Below are positions 52,096 through 61,996 of a stretch of DNA of 64,000 nucleotides, piece after piece. Positions within the stretch are counted from its first letter, which is position 1. Each line of letters starts with the position of its first letter. The stretch spans positions 62,001-126,000 of the forward strand of contig NZ_LMUP01000003.1 of assembly GCF_009765875.1 (NCBI RefSeq). Direction: 5' to 3'. The notes below the pieces were generated by a model. It was not told the origin of the DNA. It did not search any database and saw only the letters and a list, made by a program, of their open reading frames with translations. Source of the DNA: Pedobacter sp. L105. Its GTDB lineage: Bacteria > Bacteroidota > Bacteroidia > Sphingobacteriales > Sphingobacteriaceae. A program made the translations under genes and the position numbers.

Positions 52096-54303
52096 ATGAA
52101 GTTCTTCTGGCTGATCCTTTTCTTTTTTACTGTCCAGGGTGTTTATGCCCAGCAAACCGAACGTCCTAAAACCCTGCGGTATGATTTGAATGTGGCGGAA
52201 AAGATGGTGGATTACACTCGTAAAATGAGGATGGCTATGGCGATAAACGATTCCATACCCGGGCCTACCTTATATTTCACAGAAGGAGATACAGCAGAGA
52301 TCTACGTGCATAATAATTTAAAAGAAGAAACTTCTATCCACTGGCACGGTTTAATCCTGCCTAACCAGTATGACGGTGTTTCTTACCTCACCACTCAGCC
52401 AATCAGGGCCGGGGAAACACATTTGTTTAAATTCCCTATTGTACAGCATGGTACTTATTGGTACCACTCCCATACTAGTATGCAGGAACAGATGGGCATG
52501 TATGGCGCCCTGGTTCTCCGCCCAAGAAATGAACCGGTTCATAAAGAGTATACCATGGTGCTCAGCGACTGGGCGGATATGGATGCTATGGAAATAAACC
52601 GTAGTTTGCATAACGCTACCGACTGGTTTGCGATAAAGAAAAATTCTGTACAAAGTTATGCCGAAGCGATTAGACAAGGACATTTTGGTACCAAGCTAAA
52701 TAGCGAATGGAAACGGATGCCGGCGATGGACGTAAGTGATGTAGCATATGATAAGTTCCTGATCAATGGTAAAACTATCAATGAACAACCTCAGTTTAAA
52801 GCCGGGGATAAGGTTAGGCTACGAATTGTAAATGGCGGTGCTTCAACTTATTTCTGGCTAACGTATGGCGGCGGAAAAATGACGGTCGTAGCCAACGATG
52901 GGGAAGCTGTACAGCCTGTGGAGGTAGACCGGCTAATTATAGCGGTAGCGGAAACCTATGATGTGATTGTTACCATTCCCGAAAATAAAAATTACGAATT
53001 TCGGGCAACAGCAGAAGATCGCACTCAATTTACCACTTTATGGTTAGGTTCAGGAGCCAGAATTAAAGCACCCGCTTTGCCTGCACTTCACTATTTTGAA
53101 GGCATGAAAATGATGAACGGCATGATGCAGCTCAATGGAAAGATGAAGGCGATGGAAGGAATGAAAATGACCAACCAGGAAATGGATATGAATGCAGTCA
53201 TGTACCCGGAGATCACAGGCAGCCCCGATAAAATGGATATGGGAATGAAAATGGACATGGGGAAAGAGAAGGGAATGAAAATGGGGGCTCCAGAAGATAT
53301 CGTTACTTTGAATTATGGTATGCTGAAAGCAACGCAAAAAACGACACTTCCTCCGGGAAAGTTTAAGCTGCTGCGTTTTAACCTGACCGGAAATATGAAC
53401 CGTTATGTATGGTCTATCAATAACAAAACGGTATCTGAAGCAGATAAAATACTGATCAAAAAAGGCGAGAATGTAAGGGTAATTTTGACTAATAATACCA
53501 TGATGCGTCATCCTATGCACCTTCACGGGCATTTTTTTAGGGTGCTGAACGGACAGGGAGAATATTCTCCTTTAAAAAACACCCTGGATATCATGCCAAT
53601 GGAAACCGATACGATAGAATTTGCTGCAACAGCCAGTGGCAACTGGTTTTTCCACTGCCATATTTTATACCATATGATGAGCGGCATGGGAAGAATCTTT
53701 GAGTATGAAAACTCTCCTCCTAATCCGGAAGTGCCTGATCCTGCCTATGCGTTAAAGCAAATTAATAAAGATGATGAACGTTTCCATGCGATGGCCAGTG
53801 TAGGATTAGAAAGTAATGGCTCTGATGGACAAGCAGGGATCTCCAACACCCGCTGGAAGATCAATACCCTATGGCATTTGGGTACCAGCAGTACAAAAGG
53901 TTATGAAAGTGAAACCATGGTAGGCAGGTATTTGGGTGAAACACAGTGGTTAATGCCCTATGTAGGTTTTGATTATCACTACCGGAAATCTGACGAACAG
54001 GAAAATAACCTGTTTGGACAGTCGAGCGATAAAAATAACCGGAAAACATTTATGGTGGGTTTTGCTTATACTTTACCCATGCTTGTTGTAGCAGATGCCC
54101 GGATTGATGGAAATGGGAAATACAGGTTCCAGCTGGGAAGGGATGATATACCGGTTTCCAAAAGATTAAGGGCTAATTTTATGGTTAATACCGATAGGGA
54201 ATATGCCGCAGGACTAAAATATGTACTCACCAAATATATTGCTTTATCAAGTCACTATGATAGCGATATGGGCTGGGGCGGAGGATTAACAATTACTTAT
54301 TAA
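52096..54303 (+). CDS. Multicopper oxidase fused to a Met-rich insert and outer-membrane-like barrel
   Basis: CopA-like oxidase of 735 residues, signal peptide 1-19. Cupredoxin copper ligands are HWHG (82-85), WYHSH (122-126), HPMHLHGH (472-479) and HCHILYHMM (520-528, with C521 as type 1 ligand and M531 as the axial residue). Residues about 335-395 are Met-rich (repeats such as MDMGMKMDMG), a Cu(I)-binding type insert. After the oxidase, residues about 590-735 contain alternating short strands (VGRYLGETQWLMPYVGFDYHY, FMVGFAYTLPMLVVADARIDG) ending in Tyr-rich GGGLTITY, like an outer-membrane beta-barrel (CopB type). It would detoxify copper at the cell surface, as an oxidase joined to its anchor. 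Confidence 0.85.
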   Translation: MKFFWLILFFFTVQGVYAQQTERPKTLRYDLNVAEKMVDYTRKMRMAMAINDSIPGPTLYFTEGDTAEIYVHNNLKEETSIHWHGLILPNQYDGVSYLTTQPIRAGETHLFKFPIVQHGTYWYHSHTSMQEQMGMYGALVLRPRNEPVHKEYTMVLSDWADMDAMEINRSLHNATDWFAIKKNSVQSYAEAIRQGHFGTKLNSEWKRMPAMDVSDVAYDKFLINGKTINEQPQFKAGDKVRLRIVNGGASTYFWLTYGGGKMTVVANDGEAVQPVEVDRLIIAVAETYDVIVTIPENKNYEFRATAEDRTQFTTLWLGSGARIKAPALPALHYFEGMKMMNGMMQLNGKMKAMEGMKMTNQEMDMNAVMYPEITGSPDKMDMGMKMDMGKEKGMKMGAPEDIVTLNYGMLKATQKTTLPPGKFKLLRFNLTGNMNRYVWSINNKTVSEADKILIKKGENVRVILTNNTMMRHPMHLHGHFFRVLNGQGEYSPLKNTLDIMPMETDTIEFAATASGNWFFHCHILYHMMSGMGRIFEYENSPPNPEVPDPAYALKQINKDDERFHAMASVGLESNGSDGQAGISNTRWKINTLWHLGTSSTKGYESETMVGRYLGETQWLMPYVGFDYHYRKSDEQENNLFGQSSDKNNRKTFMVGFAYTLPMLVVADARIDGNGKYRFQLGRDDIPVSKRLRANFMVNTDREYAAGLKYVLTKYIALSSHYDSDMGWGGGLTITY

Positions 54304-54395
54304 TACATCAGCTGATCGGAGTTAAAATGTATTAAATATATTTAAAAGCTATTTGCTAGTTAAATATATTTAGTAATATAGCAAAAAAAACTCTC

Positions 54396-55010
54396 TTGCA
54401 GCTACCTTTAAATCATCCTTCTGTCTCTGCCAAAGCATATTGGTCGTCCTTGAAAAAGGGAGATGCCAATGCGCTTGAAAACCTTTATACATTGTATGCT
54501 AATAGTTTATACAATTACGGATCGAAGTTTACGCCAGATAAAGACCTCATTAAGGAATGTATACAGGAGTTGTTTGTAAACCTCTGGACCAGGAGAACGT
54601 TTATCGGCAATCCGCCGGATGTTAAAAATTATCTCTTTAAATCATTCCGGCTTTCGGTTTTTAAAAAAGCAGCCCTGCTGCAAAAACATCAGGAATATCA
54701 GGAAGCAGAAGACTATCCTTTTCACATCACGTTAAGCATAGAAGAAGATATCATTACCGGTGAAAAAAACGAAACACTAAAAAAGCGTATAGAAGCTGCG
54801 CTTGAGCAGTTAACAGACCGGCAAAAGGAAGCTGTCTTTCTTAAATTCTATGAAAATCTTTCTTATGATGAAATTGCAGCAATCATGGATATTTCAGTAA
54901 AAGCTACCTATAAACTAATGGCGCGTTCATTGGGCTTTTTAAAGGAAAACTTATCTAAAGATGACCTGCTACTATTAATTACTCTATTTTATTTAAAAAT
55001 ATATCATTGA
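54396..55010 (+). CDS. ECF sigma factor of the FecR/TonB-receptor cassette
   Basis: Sigma factor of 204 residues, starting at TTG 54396 because no in-frame ATG exists before region 2. Region 2 (about 22-90) has FTPDKDLIKECIQELFVNLW, and region 4 (about 135-185) has LEQLTDRQKEAVFLKFYENLSYDEIAAIMDI (quoted in part). It is followed by FecR and a TonB-dependent receptor: the standard cell-surface signalling order, in which FecR relays substrate binding to the sigma factor. Confidence 0.92.
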   Translation: MQLPLNHPSVSAKAYWSSLKKGDANALENLYTLYANSLYNYGSKFTPDKDLIKECIQELFVNLWTRRTFIGNPPDVKNYLFKSFRLSVFKKAALLQKHQEYQEAEDYPFHITLSIEEDIITGEKNETLKKRIEAALEQLTDRQKEAVFLKFYENLSYDEIAAIMDISVKATYKLMARSLGFLKENLSKDDLLLLITLFYLKIYH

Positions 55011-55092
55011 TAATCAATTGTTTGAATAATAATATTTAAGGCCGTGGGGTAAAAAAATAGTTTTTCAGCTAATAGGATTGAAAAAGAAATTT

Positions 55093-56118
55093 ATGAATAT
55101 GCAATCTGCTGATTTTAGTTCCTACACGCTGGAAGATTTTATAGATCATCCCCGCTTTATACTTTGGGTGAGCGCCCCAGATCCTGCACTTGATGCCTTC
55201 TGGCAAAAAGTACAGGAAGATTATCCTGAAACTGTGGCTATCATCACAGATGCCCGAAAAATAGTATTATCTCTCCGCTTTCAACAGGAGTATTTAAATT
55301 CAGCTGAACAGCAATCCCTGTGGAATGCCATTGCGCAGCAAAGCAAATTGTATGAAAAACCGGTTTTCCGTTTGTCCTTTTGGCTGCGGTCGGCTGCAGC
55401 AGTTTTACTGCTTGGGTTATTGGCTATTTCCTTCTTCTTTTACCAGCAATACCAAAAAATTACAGTGGATACCCGATATGGTCAGGTGAAAACTTTAACC
55501 TTGCCGGATGGAACCATAGTTACACTGAACGCCAATTCAAAACTGCGATATCCAAAAAACTGGAACAGCGCCAATACCAGGGAAGTATGGATAGAAGGGG
55601 AAGCTTTTTTTAAAGTAAACCACCTGCATAAATCAGGAGTGATCAAAGAAGGAGATCATTTTGTAGTCCATGCGCAAAAACTGAAGGTAGAAGTGCTGGG
55701 TACGTCATTTAATGTAAACAACAGGCGCGGGCTGGTAAAAGTAGCATTGGCAACAGGCCGCGTTGGGCTTGAAGTTAAAGGACTGCAACGGCCGCTGATT
55801 AAACTTCAGCCGGGTGATCTGGCAGAATATCGGGAAAAAGAGGAAACTATTGTGAAGCGAAAAATTTATACGCCCGACTATGTTTCCTGGAAAACTGGCG
55901 AACTGCACTTTAACAGTACACCGCTTAGCGAAGTACTGCGTATCATTGAGGATGATTATGGAGATAAAGCAATCTTGAAAGATCCTGCTATAGGTTATAA
56001 AAGACTATCAGGTAATTTCTCTGTAAGTTCTGAAGATGCCTTACTGAAAGCAATATCAACTTCTTTGGGTATTTCTATACAAAAAGATCAGGCAGCTCAT
56101 CAATTGATCATTAACTAA
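55093..56118 (+). CDS. FecR-type anti-sigma/transmembrane regulator
   Basis: Protein of 341 residues. The ATG at 55093 is chosen over a TTG 15 bases earlier. A cytoplasmic segment (1-95) binds the sigma factor, one helix lies at about 98-116 (AAAVLLLGLLAISFFFYQQY), the periplasmic FecR domain has RYGQVKTLTLPDGTIVTLNANS, and a DUF4974 domain ends the protein (LHFNSTPLSEVLRIIEDDYG). It receives the signal from the receptor's STN domain. Its stop overlaps the receptor start (TAATG). Confidence 0.92.
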   Translation: MNMQSADFSSYTLEDFIDHPRFILWVSAPDPALDAFWQKVQEDYPETVAIITDARKIVLSLRFQQEYLNSAEQQSLWNAIAQQSKLYEKPVFRLSFWLRSAAAVLLLGLLAISFFFYQQYQKITVDTRYGQVKTLTLPDGTIVTLNANSKLRYPKNWNSANTREVWIEGEAFFKVNHLHKSGVIKEGDHFVVHAQKLKVEVLGTSFNVNNRRGLVKVALATGRVGLEVKGLQRPLIKLQPGDLAEYREKEETIVKRKIYTPDYVSWKTGELHFNSTPLSEVLRIIEDDYGDKAILKDPAIGYKRLSGNFSVSSEDALLKAISTSLGISIQKDQAAHQLIIN

Positions 56119-58838
56119 TGCGCAGTTCTTTTTTGATGAAATCAATCCCTCAGAGGGTTTGTTTATTGCTGATCTGTATCCTGTTTCATAGTATAGTTTA
56201 TGGGCAGGCAGTTAAATCTCCCGGTACCTTAATGCCATTGGCCGATGTATTAAAGCAGCTAACAGCACATTATCAGACCAATTTTCTATATGAAGAAGGT
56301 AACGTCCGGGATAAAAAAGTAAACTTTAGCAGCGAAACTTTAAAGGATAAAAATATAGAACAGGTGTTAACCGGATTACTTTCTCCATTAGGGCTCAGCT
56401 GGTATAAAATAGATACCAAAAACTATTCTATATTTCCAGTCAGGGATAAAAAGCAATCCTTAAAAACAGAAACCGGGCAAGGGATATCAACGGCTGTTGA
56501 CTCTGCAGGCACAGGAAAAATAACTGGCCGTGTTACAGATCAAAAATTACAGGGGCTGGAGTTTTCAACTATGACTTTGCTGCGTGCTGCAGATTCTGCA
56601 GTGCTGAAAAAAGTACTCAGTGATACTTCTGCATCTTACCTTTTTACAGCGGTAAAAGCAGGTGAATATAGAATCAGGGCTTCGAGTATTGGTTACCATG
56701 ATGCTTTTTCACCGAAATTTATGATGGAGGATGGAGGTAGCTTAACTTTGCCGCCTCTGCTGATAGAAGCACTTTCCAAAACCTTAAACGAGGTAAAGAT
56801 AAGTGCCAGCAGGGCTGTGGTGGAAACAAAAAGCGACCGATTTATATTTAATGTAGAGAATAGCGCGATGGCTTCCGGAAATTCCATACAGCTGTTAAAG
56901 AGTGCTCCCTTTGTAAAAGTTTCTGCCGACAATACGGTTAGTCTGCAAGGGAAAAAAACAATGGTTCTGATCGATAATAAACCAGTTCCTGATGCTTCTT
57001 TAGAGAGTATTCTCGAAACATTACCTGCTGGTAATATTGCTAAAATTGAGCTGATCACCCAGCCGTCCGCAAGGTATGATGCTGCCTATGGTGCAGTGAT
57101 CAACATCATCACGAAAAAAAGCCAGGTGGATGGCTTAACCGGTAATATACGTGCAGAAGGATCATTAGGAGAATATGGCCGGTCCGATATAAATGCTGCT
57201 GTCACCTGCAAACATAAAGCGCTAACGGTTTTTGGAACTGGCGGTATCAACAGACAGGATGAATTATTTTCCATCAATACAGAGAAAATTCTTGGCGTTT
57301 CAGCCACCCCTGAGATACTTCAAATGAATTTACGCAGACTTGGTCATGATAAATCTTATTATTTTCAGGCTGGCGCAGATGTTGAACTGGGTAAGGATCA
57401 AACCATTGGATTACTCGTGAACGACAATGTTTTTAAGCTTAACGGACCATGGACATCCGTCACTTCATTTCACAAACAGGGTTCAGGAATTGATTCTGTT
57501 TTGAACACCAATTCCTCTTTTCATGTAAATCAATCTACCTTTACCTATAATGTTAATTATCACCTGCTGGCAGATTCGGGCAAAAATGAATTGACATTCC
57601 TGACTTCATTAACGCCGTTCAGACATGTCTTATCCCAGGATTTTCCATCCGTATTGTTGAATTCTTCAGGAGAAACGATCAGAACACCTGCAACTTATCA
57701 AACTATAAATACAACGGCTATTAATATTTATATTGCCCAGGTAGATTACCTGCATCAATTCAATCACAGATGGACTATTGAGACCGGATTGAAATATCAG
57801 GAAACCTATTCTAAAAATGATGCAGATTACCTGGTCAATAACCAGGGACATTTGGATCGTGATCCGGCTTTTTCCAGTAACAGTAAGTTAGATGAAGCTA
57901 TATCTGGTGCTTATGGTGTGCTAACCAAGAATTGGGCGTCTGATAAATTGCAGGCCGGCCTGCGTGTAGAAAATACAAAAACCGTTTACACAGGTTATTA
58001 TTCGCACAATTACCTAAACGCATTTCCTGCATTGTTATATCAGCATACCTTTAATGCCGACTATAATCTTTCCTTTTCTTTCAAACGCACCATCACCAGG
58101 GCCCCATATTATGACCTTGTTCCCTATACAGTTTTTAATAATCAATATACAATAGAACAGGGTAATCCTGCGCTAAAACCTGAATATGATAATATTTATA
58201 CGATCAGCACAAACGTTCATAAATTGAATATTTCTTTTAATTATACAGCTGGTAAAGGAATGTTTGCCATGCTTCCATCAAAAGAAGATTATGTAAATAA
58301 TGTAACTTATTCTTCCCTGCAGAATTTGAACAATTCATCCGACCTAAACCTCAATCTTTTTTATCCCCTGCAGCTTACCTCATGGTGGGGAACGCAGAAT
58401 AGCGGAGCTATTTTAGGTCATAATAAGGTAGAAGGGACAATATTAAATGCCTCTTATGCGCTTTCAGGTTTTTATTCTGACTTCAAGTCTGCCCAGATAT
58501 TTACATTATCAAAAAAAGTCAAACTTCAGCTGGATGCCTATTACTTTACCTCGTATAAACAAAGTCTGTCTAATTATAGTGGTTATAAAAATATCGATGC
58601 AGGATTACTAATTGACCTTTTTAATGGAAAAGGGCAGTTAAGATTGAGCGGGAATGAAATTGTATTTAAAAGGAACGACTACCATCAGGATCAATATTTT
58701 ACCGGTTATACCTCCAGACAGGTTTACAATACGGATAGCAGAAGAGCAAGCATCGGCTTCACGTATAAATTCGGAAAAAGCAATATTAAATCATCAAATA
58801 AGAAATTAGGGAATGAAGATGTGATCAAGAGGCTTTAG
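56118..58838 (+). CDS. TonB-dependent receptor-like outer membrane protein with STN domain
   Basis: Outer-membrane protein of 906 residues. A signal peptide ends near residue 29 (YGQA). An STN signalling domain spans about 40-107 (LADVLKQLTAHYQTNFLYEE), then a carboxypeptidase-regulatory-like fold (about 133-210, ITGRVTDQK...GEYRIRASSIGY), a plug (about 225-335, VVETKSDRFIFNVE ... SARYDAAYGAVINIITKK) and a C-terminal beta-barrel of the OMP_b-brl_3 type. No SusD gene follows, so it is a signalling receptor rather than a SusCD transporter. The ligand is unknown. Confidence 0.88.
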   Translation: MRSSFLMKSIPQRVCLLLICILFHSIVYGQAVKSPGTLMPLADVLKQLTAHYQTNFLYEEGNVRDKKVNFSSETLKDKNIEQVLTGLLSPLGLSWYKIDTKNYSIFPVRDKKQSLKTETGQGISTAVDSAGTGKITGRVTDQKLQGLEFSTMTLLRAADSAVLKKVLSDTSASYLFTAVKAGEYRIRASSIGYHDAFSPKFMMEDGGSLTLPPLLIEALSKTLNEVKISASRAVVETKSDRFIFNVENSAMASGNSIQLLKSAPFVKVSADNTVSLQGKKTMVLIDNKPVPDASLESILETLPAGNIAKIELITQPSARYDAAYGAVINIITKKSQVDGLTGNIRAEGSLGEYGRSDINAAVTCKHKALTVFGTGGINRQDELFSINTEKILGVSATPEILQMNLRRLGHDKSYYFQAGADVELGKDQTIGLLVNDNVFKLNGPWTSVTSFHKQGSGIDSVLNTNSSFHVNQSTFTYNVNYHLLADSGKNELTFLTSLTPFRHVLSQDFPSVLLNSSGETIRTPATYQTINTTAINIYIAQVDYLHQFNHRWTIETGLKYQETYSKNDADYLVNNQGHLDRDPAFSSNSKLDEAISGAYGVLTKNWASDKLQAGLRVENTKTVYTGYYSHNYLNAFPALLYQHTFNADYNLSFSFKRTITRAPYYDLVPYTVFNNQYTIEQGNPALKPEYDNIYTISTNVHKLNISFNYTAGKGMFAMLPSKEDYVNNVTYSSLQNLNNSSDLNLNLFYPLQLTSWWGTQNSGAILGHNKVEGTILNASYALSGFYSDFKSAQIFTLSKKVKLQLDAYYFTSYKQSLSNYSGYKNIDAGLLIDLFNGKGQLRLSGNEIVFKRNDYHQDQYFTGYTSRQVYNTDSRRASIGFTYKFGKSNIKSSNKKLGNEDVIKRL

Positions 58839-59086
58839 CCAGTGAAATGTAATTTATCGTTAAAAAAGAGCCATTTGTTTGAAGATAAATTAACCGTCCG
58901 GTGTTACGCACTCTAAAACAGGCAGATAATTTTTTTTATTGAAATCTGTTGTTATATTAGTGTGCCAATTATAAAGACTGTGATGAACCCTGTTCAGGTA
59001 AATAGGGTATTAGCAACTCAGGGATTAATTCTATAAATGAGACTTCATCTTTATTTTTATATGGGCTTAACACTTATTTCAATTGT
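58839..59086. other. Intergenic region, nothing clear
   Basis: About 250 AT-rich bases between the receptor gene and the next sigma factor. No gene, exact -7 promoter element or strong terminator was recognised. Confidence 0.4.
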
Positions 59087-59647
59087 ATGGATAGTCCTCT
59101 TGAAGAGAAAGAACTGCTAAGACGTTTGGCAAATGATGATCGTAAAGCATTCGATGAACTTTATGTTATGTATATGCGTGGTTTATACAACTTCGTTCAT
59201 TTGTTGTGTAAATCGAAGGATACTACCGAAGAAGTTCTGGAGGATCTTTTTGTTAAGATTTGGAGAGATCGTGAAAAGCTGGAGCAAGTTGTCCATTTCA
59301 AAGTCCATATTTATCGTACAGCGCAGCATTTACTGGTAGAAAGGACAACGAGGCTTGAGATGGAAATAAAAGGGGCAGAAAAGATCAGGCTGCTCAGTAA
59401 AGGTAGTGATCAGCAAGCCCGCAGGGACTTCATTTGCCAGCAGTTTGAACAATTGACTATAGAAGTAATTAACAGCCTGCCAGAGAATAGAAAAGAGATT
59501 TTAACGCTTCGTACTCAGGATAAGCGCTCTCCTGAAGAAATTTCAGATCTCCTGGATATCCCTAAATTTGTTATAAAAAAGCAATTGACTAACGGATTAG
59601 TGCTCATCCGTGATTATATCCATCAGCACAATGATGGATTTGCCTGA
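59087..59647 (+). CDS. Orphan ECF sigma factor
   Basis: Sigma factor of 186 residues. Region 2 (about 15-80) has LANDDRKAFDELYVMYMRGLY and EEVLEDLFVKIWRDREKL; region 4 (about 125-175) has INSLPENRKEILTLRTQDKRSPEEISDLLDIPKFVIKK (quoted in part). Unlike the cassette 4 kb upstream, no FecR or receptor gene follows; the next gene is a secreted glycosidase. Region 4 looks somewhat diverged. It might control the glycosidase region, which is inference. Confidence 0.8.
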   Translation: MDSPLEEKELLRRLANDDRKAFDELYVMYMRGLYNFVHLLCKSKDTTEEVLEDLFVKIWRDREKLEQVVHFKVHIYRTAQHLLVERTTRLEMEIKGAEKIRLLSKGSDQQARRDFICQQFEQLTIEVINSLPENRKEILTLRTQDKRSPEEISDLLDIPKFVIKKQLTNGLVLIRDYIHQHNDGFA

Positions 59648-59819
59648 TACCCTCCTCTATATTTAAATAGTAATTATTTTTAGGGGTTTTTATTTTTTAA
59701 ATTTTTTAAACATCATATTGACGGATGAATTGCCTGATGGCCGATAAACTATTAATGAGTTGCAAAAAGGATTCAGCAGCTGCTGATACTAGTAATGATT
59801 AATTTTTGTAAAATATACG

Positions 59820-61757
59820 ATGATGAAAGCTAAAGTAATTTTTATCCACTTACTGATGCTGGCAGTCAGTTTTGCTTTTGCCCAGCAGAAGGATTATCCC
59901 ATACAGCCGGTGTCTTTTACCAAAGTAAAACTGGATGATACTTTTTGGCTGCCAAGGATAGAAACCAACAGAACAGTTACCATTCCTGCATCTTTTGCAA
60001 GGTGTGAAAATACAGGGAGGGTAAAGAACTTTGAAATGGCCGCTGCAAAAAGCGGTAAGTTCTGTACCAAATTCCCCTTTGATGATACTGATATTTATAA
60101 AACTATAGAAGGGGCTTCTTATTCTTTGGCTATGCACCCGGATGCAAAATTAGATGGATATGTAGATTCGCTGATCAATAAAATAAAACTGGCACAAGAA
60201 CCTGATGGTTATTTATATACTGCTCGTACCATTGATCCCCTGCATCCCCATGCCTGGTCGGGCTCCGAGCGCTGGGTAAAAGAAAATGAACTCAGTCATG
60301 AATTGTATGATTCGGGGCATCTGTTTGAAGCTGCTGCCGCCCATTATCAGGCTACTGGCAAACGGAACTTCCTTGATATCGCCCTGCGCAACGCAGATTT
60401 GCTGGTAGAAACCTTTGGCCCGGGCAAAAGGCATGTGGCTCCGGGACATGAGATCGTAGAAATGGGACTGGTTCGTTTATACAGGATCACCGGAAAACAG
60501 GATTACCTAAGCCTGGCCAAGTTTTTTATTGATGAACGCGGTAAGCGTACCTATGATAAAAACAATAAGGATGTATGGAAAAATGGTAAGTACTGGCAGG
60601 ATGATGAGCCGGTTACTACACAGGAACAGGCAGAGGGACATGCGGTAAGAGCTATGTACCTCTATAGTGGCATGGCCGATGTAGCCGCTTTAACCGGTGA
60701 TAAAGATTATATTGATGCCATTGATAAGATATGGGACAATATGGTGGGCAAGAAAATCTATGTGCAGGGAGGAATAGGCGCGGTTCCCGATGGTGAACGT
60801 TTTGGCGAGAACTACGATCTGCCCAATGCTACCGCCTACAACGAAACCTGCGCTGCAATAGGCAATGTTTTCTGGAACCAGCGGATGTTTTTACTGCATG
60901 GAGATTCAAAATATATTGATGTCATGGAAAAGGTTTTATATAATGGACTCATCTCGGGTGTTGGCCTGGATGGTAAATCTTTTTTTTATACCAATGCCCT
61001 GCAAATCACAAAAGGGTTTACCCATCCGGCACTGGAACCCAACCGTTCCGGATGGTTTGAATGCTCCTGCTGTCCAACTAATATAGCCCGCTTTCTACCT
61101 TCACTTCCGGGTTATATGTATGCACAGAAAGGAAATGATACTTATGTGAATTTGTATATCAGCGGAACTGCCGAACTTAAAATTGAAGAGCAGCCGGTGA
61201 CTATCGTTCAGCAAAATAACTATCCATGGAGCGGCCTGCTGAGTTTTGTGGTATCGCCAAAAGAAGAACAGCAGTTTACCCTGCGTTTCCGCATCCCCGG
61301 ATGGGCAGAAAATAAAGCAATGCCAACTGATATTTACAACTTTGCACAGCCTGTTTCTTCGGTTGTTACTCTCAAAATTAATGGAAGTCCTGTAAAATAT
61401 GAAATACAAAACGGATATGCTGTCATTTCACGCAGCTGGAAAGCAGACGACCTGGTTCAGTTAAATATACCTATGCCAGTACGTAAAGTAATTGCCAATA
61501 ACCAGATCAAAGATGATCAGGGTAAAGTAGCTTTGCAGCGCGGGCCGTTGATGTATTGCGCAGAATGGACAGATAACCGGGCAAAAATAAACAGCCTGAC
61601 TGTTCCTTTAACTACCAGTTTTAAACCACTTTTTGATTCAGATCTTTTAAATGGGGTCATTAAATTAAAAGGCGGCGGATTTACAGCCATTCCTTATTAT
61701 GCCTGGGCTAACCGGGGCAAAGGAGAAATGACAGTCTGGTTCCCTTCTGCAAAATAA
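59820..61757 (+). CDS. GH127 beta-L-arabinofuranosidase-like enzyme
   Basis: Secreted glycoside hydrolase of 645 residues, signal peptide ending AFAQ (about 22). The GH127 (DUF1680) alpha/alpha barrel carries the zinc-thiolate catalytic set: E342 and C344 in YNETCAA, C417 and C418 in FECSCCPTN. E326 in DGERF fits the acid/base position. The spacing matches Bifidobacterium HypBA1 as remembered (E338, C340, C417, C418). It would release beta-L-arabinofuranose from plant glycans. Both ATG codons at 59820 and 59823 are possible starts. A GH39 gene follows 1.3 kb later. Confidence 0.9.
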   Translation: MMKAKVIFIHLLMLAVSFAFAQQKDYPIQPVSFTKVKLDDTFWLPRIETNRTVTIPASFARCENTGRVKNFEMAAAKSGKFCTKFPFDDTDIYKTIEGASYSLAMHPDAKLDGYVDSLINKIKLAQEPDGYLYTARTIDPLHPHAWSGSERWVKENELSHELYDSGHLFEAAAAHYQATGKRNFLDIALRNADLLVETFGPGKRHVAPGHEIVEMGLVRLYRITGKQDYLSLAKFFIDERGKRTYDKNNKDVWKNGKYWQDDEPVTTQEQAEGHAVRAMYLYSGMADVAALTGDKDYIDAIDKIWDNMVGKKIYVQGGIGAVPDGERFGENYDLPNATAYNETCAAIGNVFWNQRMFLLHGDSKYIDVMEKVLYNGLISGVGLDGKSFFYTNALQITKGFTHPALEPNRSGWFECSCCPTNIARFLPSLPGYMYAQKGNDTYVNLYISGTAELKIEEQPVTIVQQNNYPWSGLLSFVVSPKEEQQFTLRFRIPGWAENKAMPTDIYNFAQPVSSVVTLKINGSPVKYEIQNGYAVISRSWKADDLVQLNIPMPVRKVIANNQIKDDQGKVALQRGPLMYCAEWTDNRAKINSLTVPLTTSFKPLFDSDLLNGVIKLKGGGFTAIPYYAWANRGKGEMTVWFPSAK

Positions 61758-61859
61758 AACTCCATACGCTTTTAACAGCTGGAATTAATTTGGGTACTAA
61801 TTTGAAGATAAATCCCCACAGAATCATTGATTACAGTATATATTGTATCCTCTTCCATA

Positions 61860-61972
61860 GATCCAGCAGCAGAAACAGGGCTAAGGTCTATGAAAATGTA
61901 TCTAATTATCTGATCAAACCGATGAACTCAGAGCAGCTAAAAGAAATACTACGTGAACATCAAAATGATTAA
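61860..61972 (+). pseudogene. Remnant of a receiver domain
   Basis: The last 26 or so residues of an open frame read YENVSNYLIKPMNSEQLKEI, which matches the end of a response-regulator receiver domain (conserved lysine-proline after a hydrophobic strand, then the last helix). The upstream part of the frame does not resemble a receiver, and no phosphorylation aspartate is present. Probably a decayed gene end. Confidence 0.4.
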
Positions 61973-61996
61973 TTTACATTCCGTATAATAGGCAGC

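Noticed and set aside
53050-53532. 160-codon minus-strand His-rich frame in the oxidase gene
   Set aside because: It is the reverse complement of Met/Lys-rich repeats in the oxidase; histidines arise from ATG codons read backwards.
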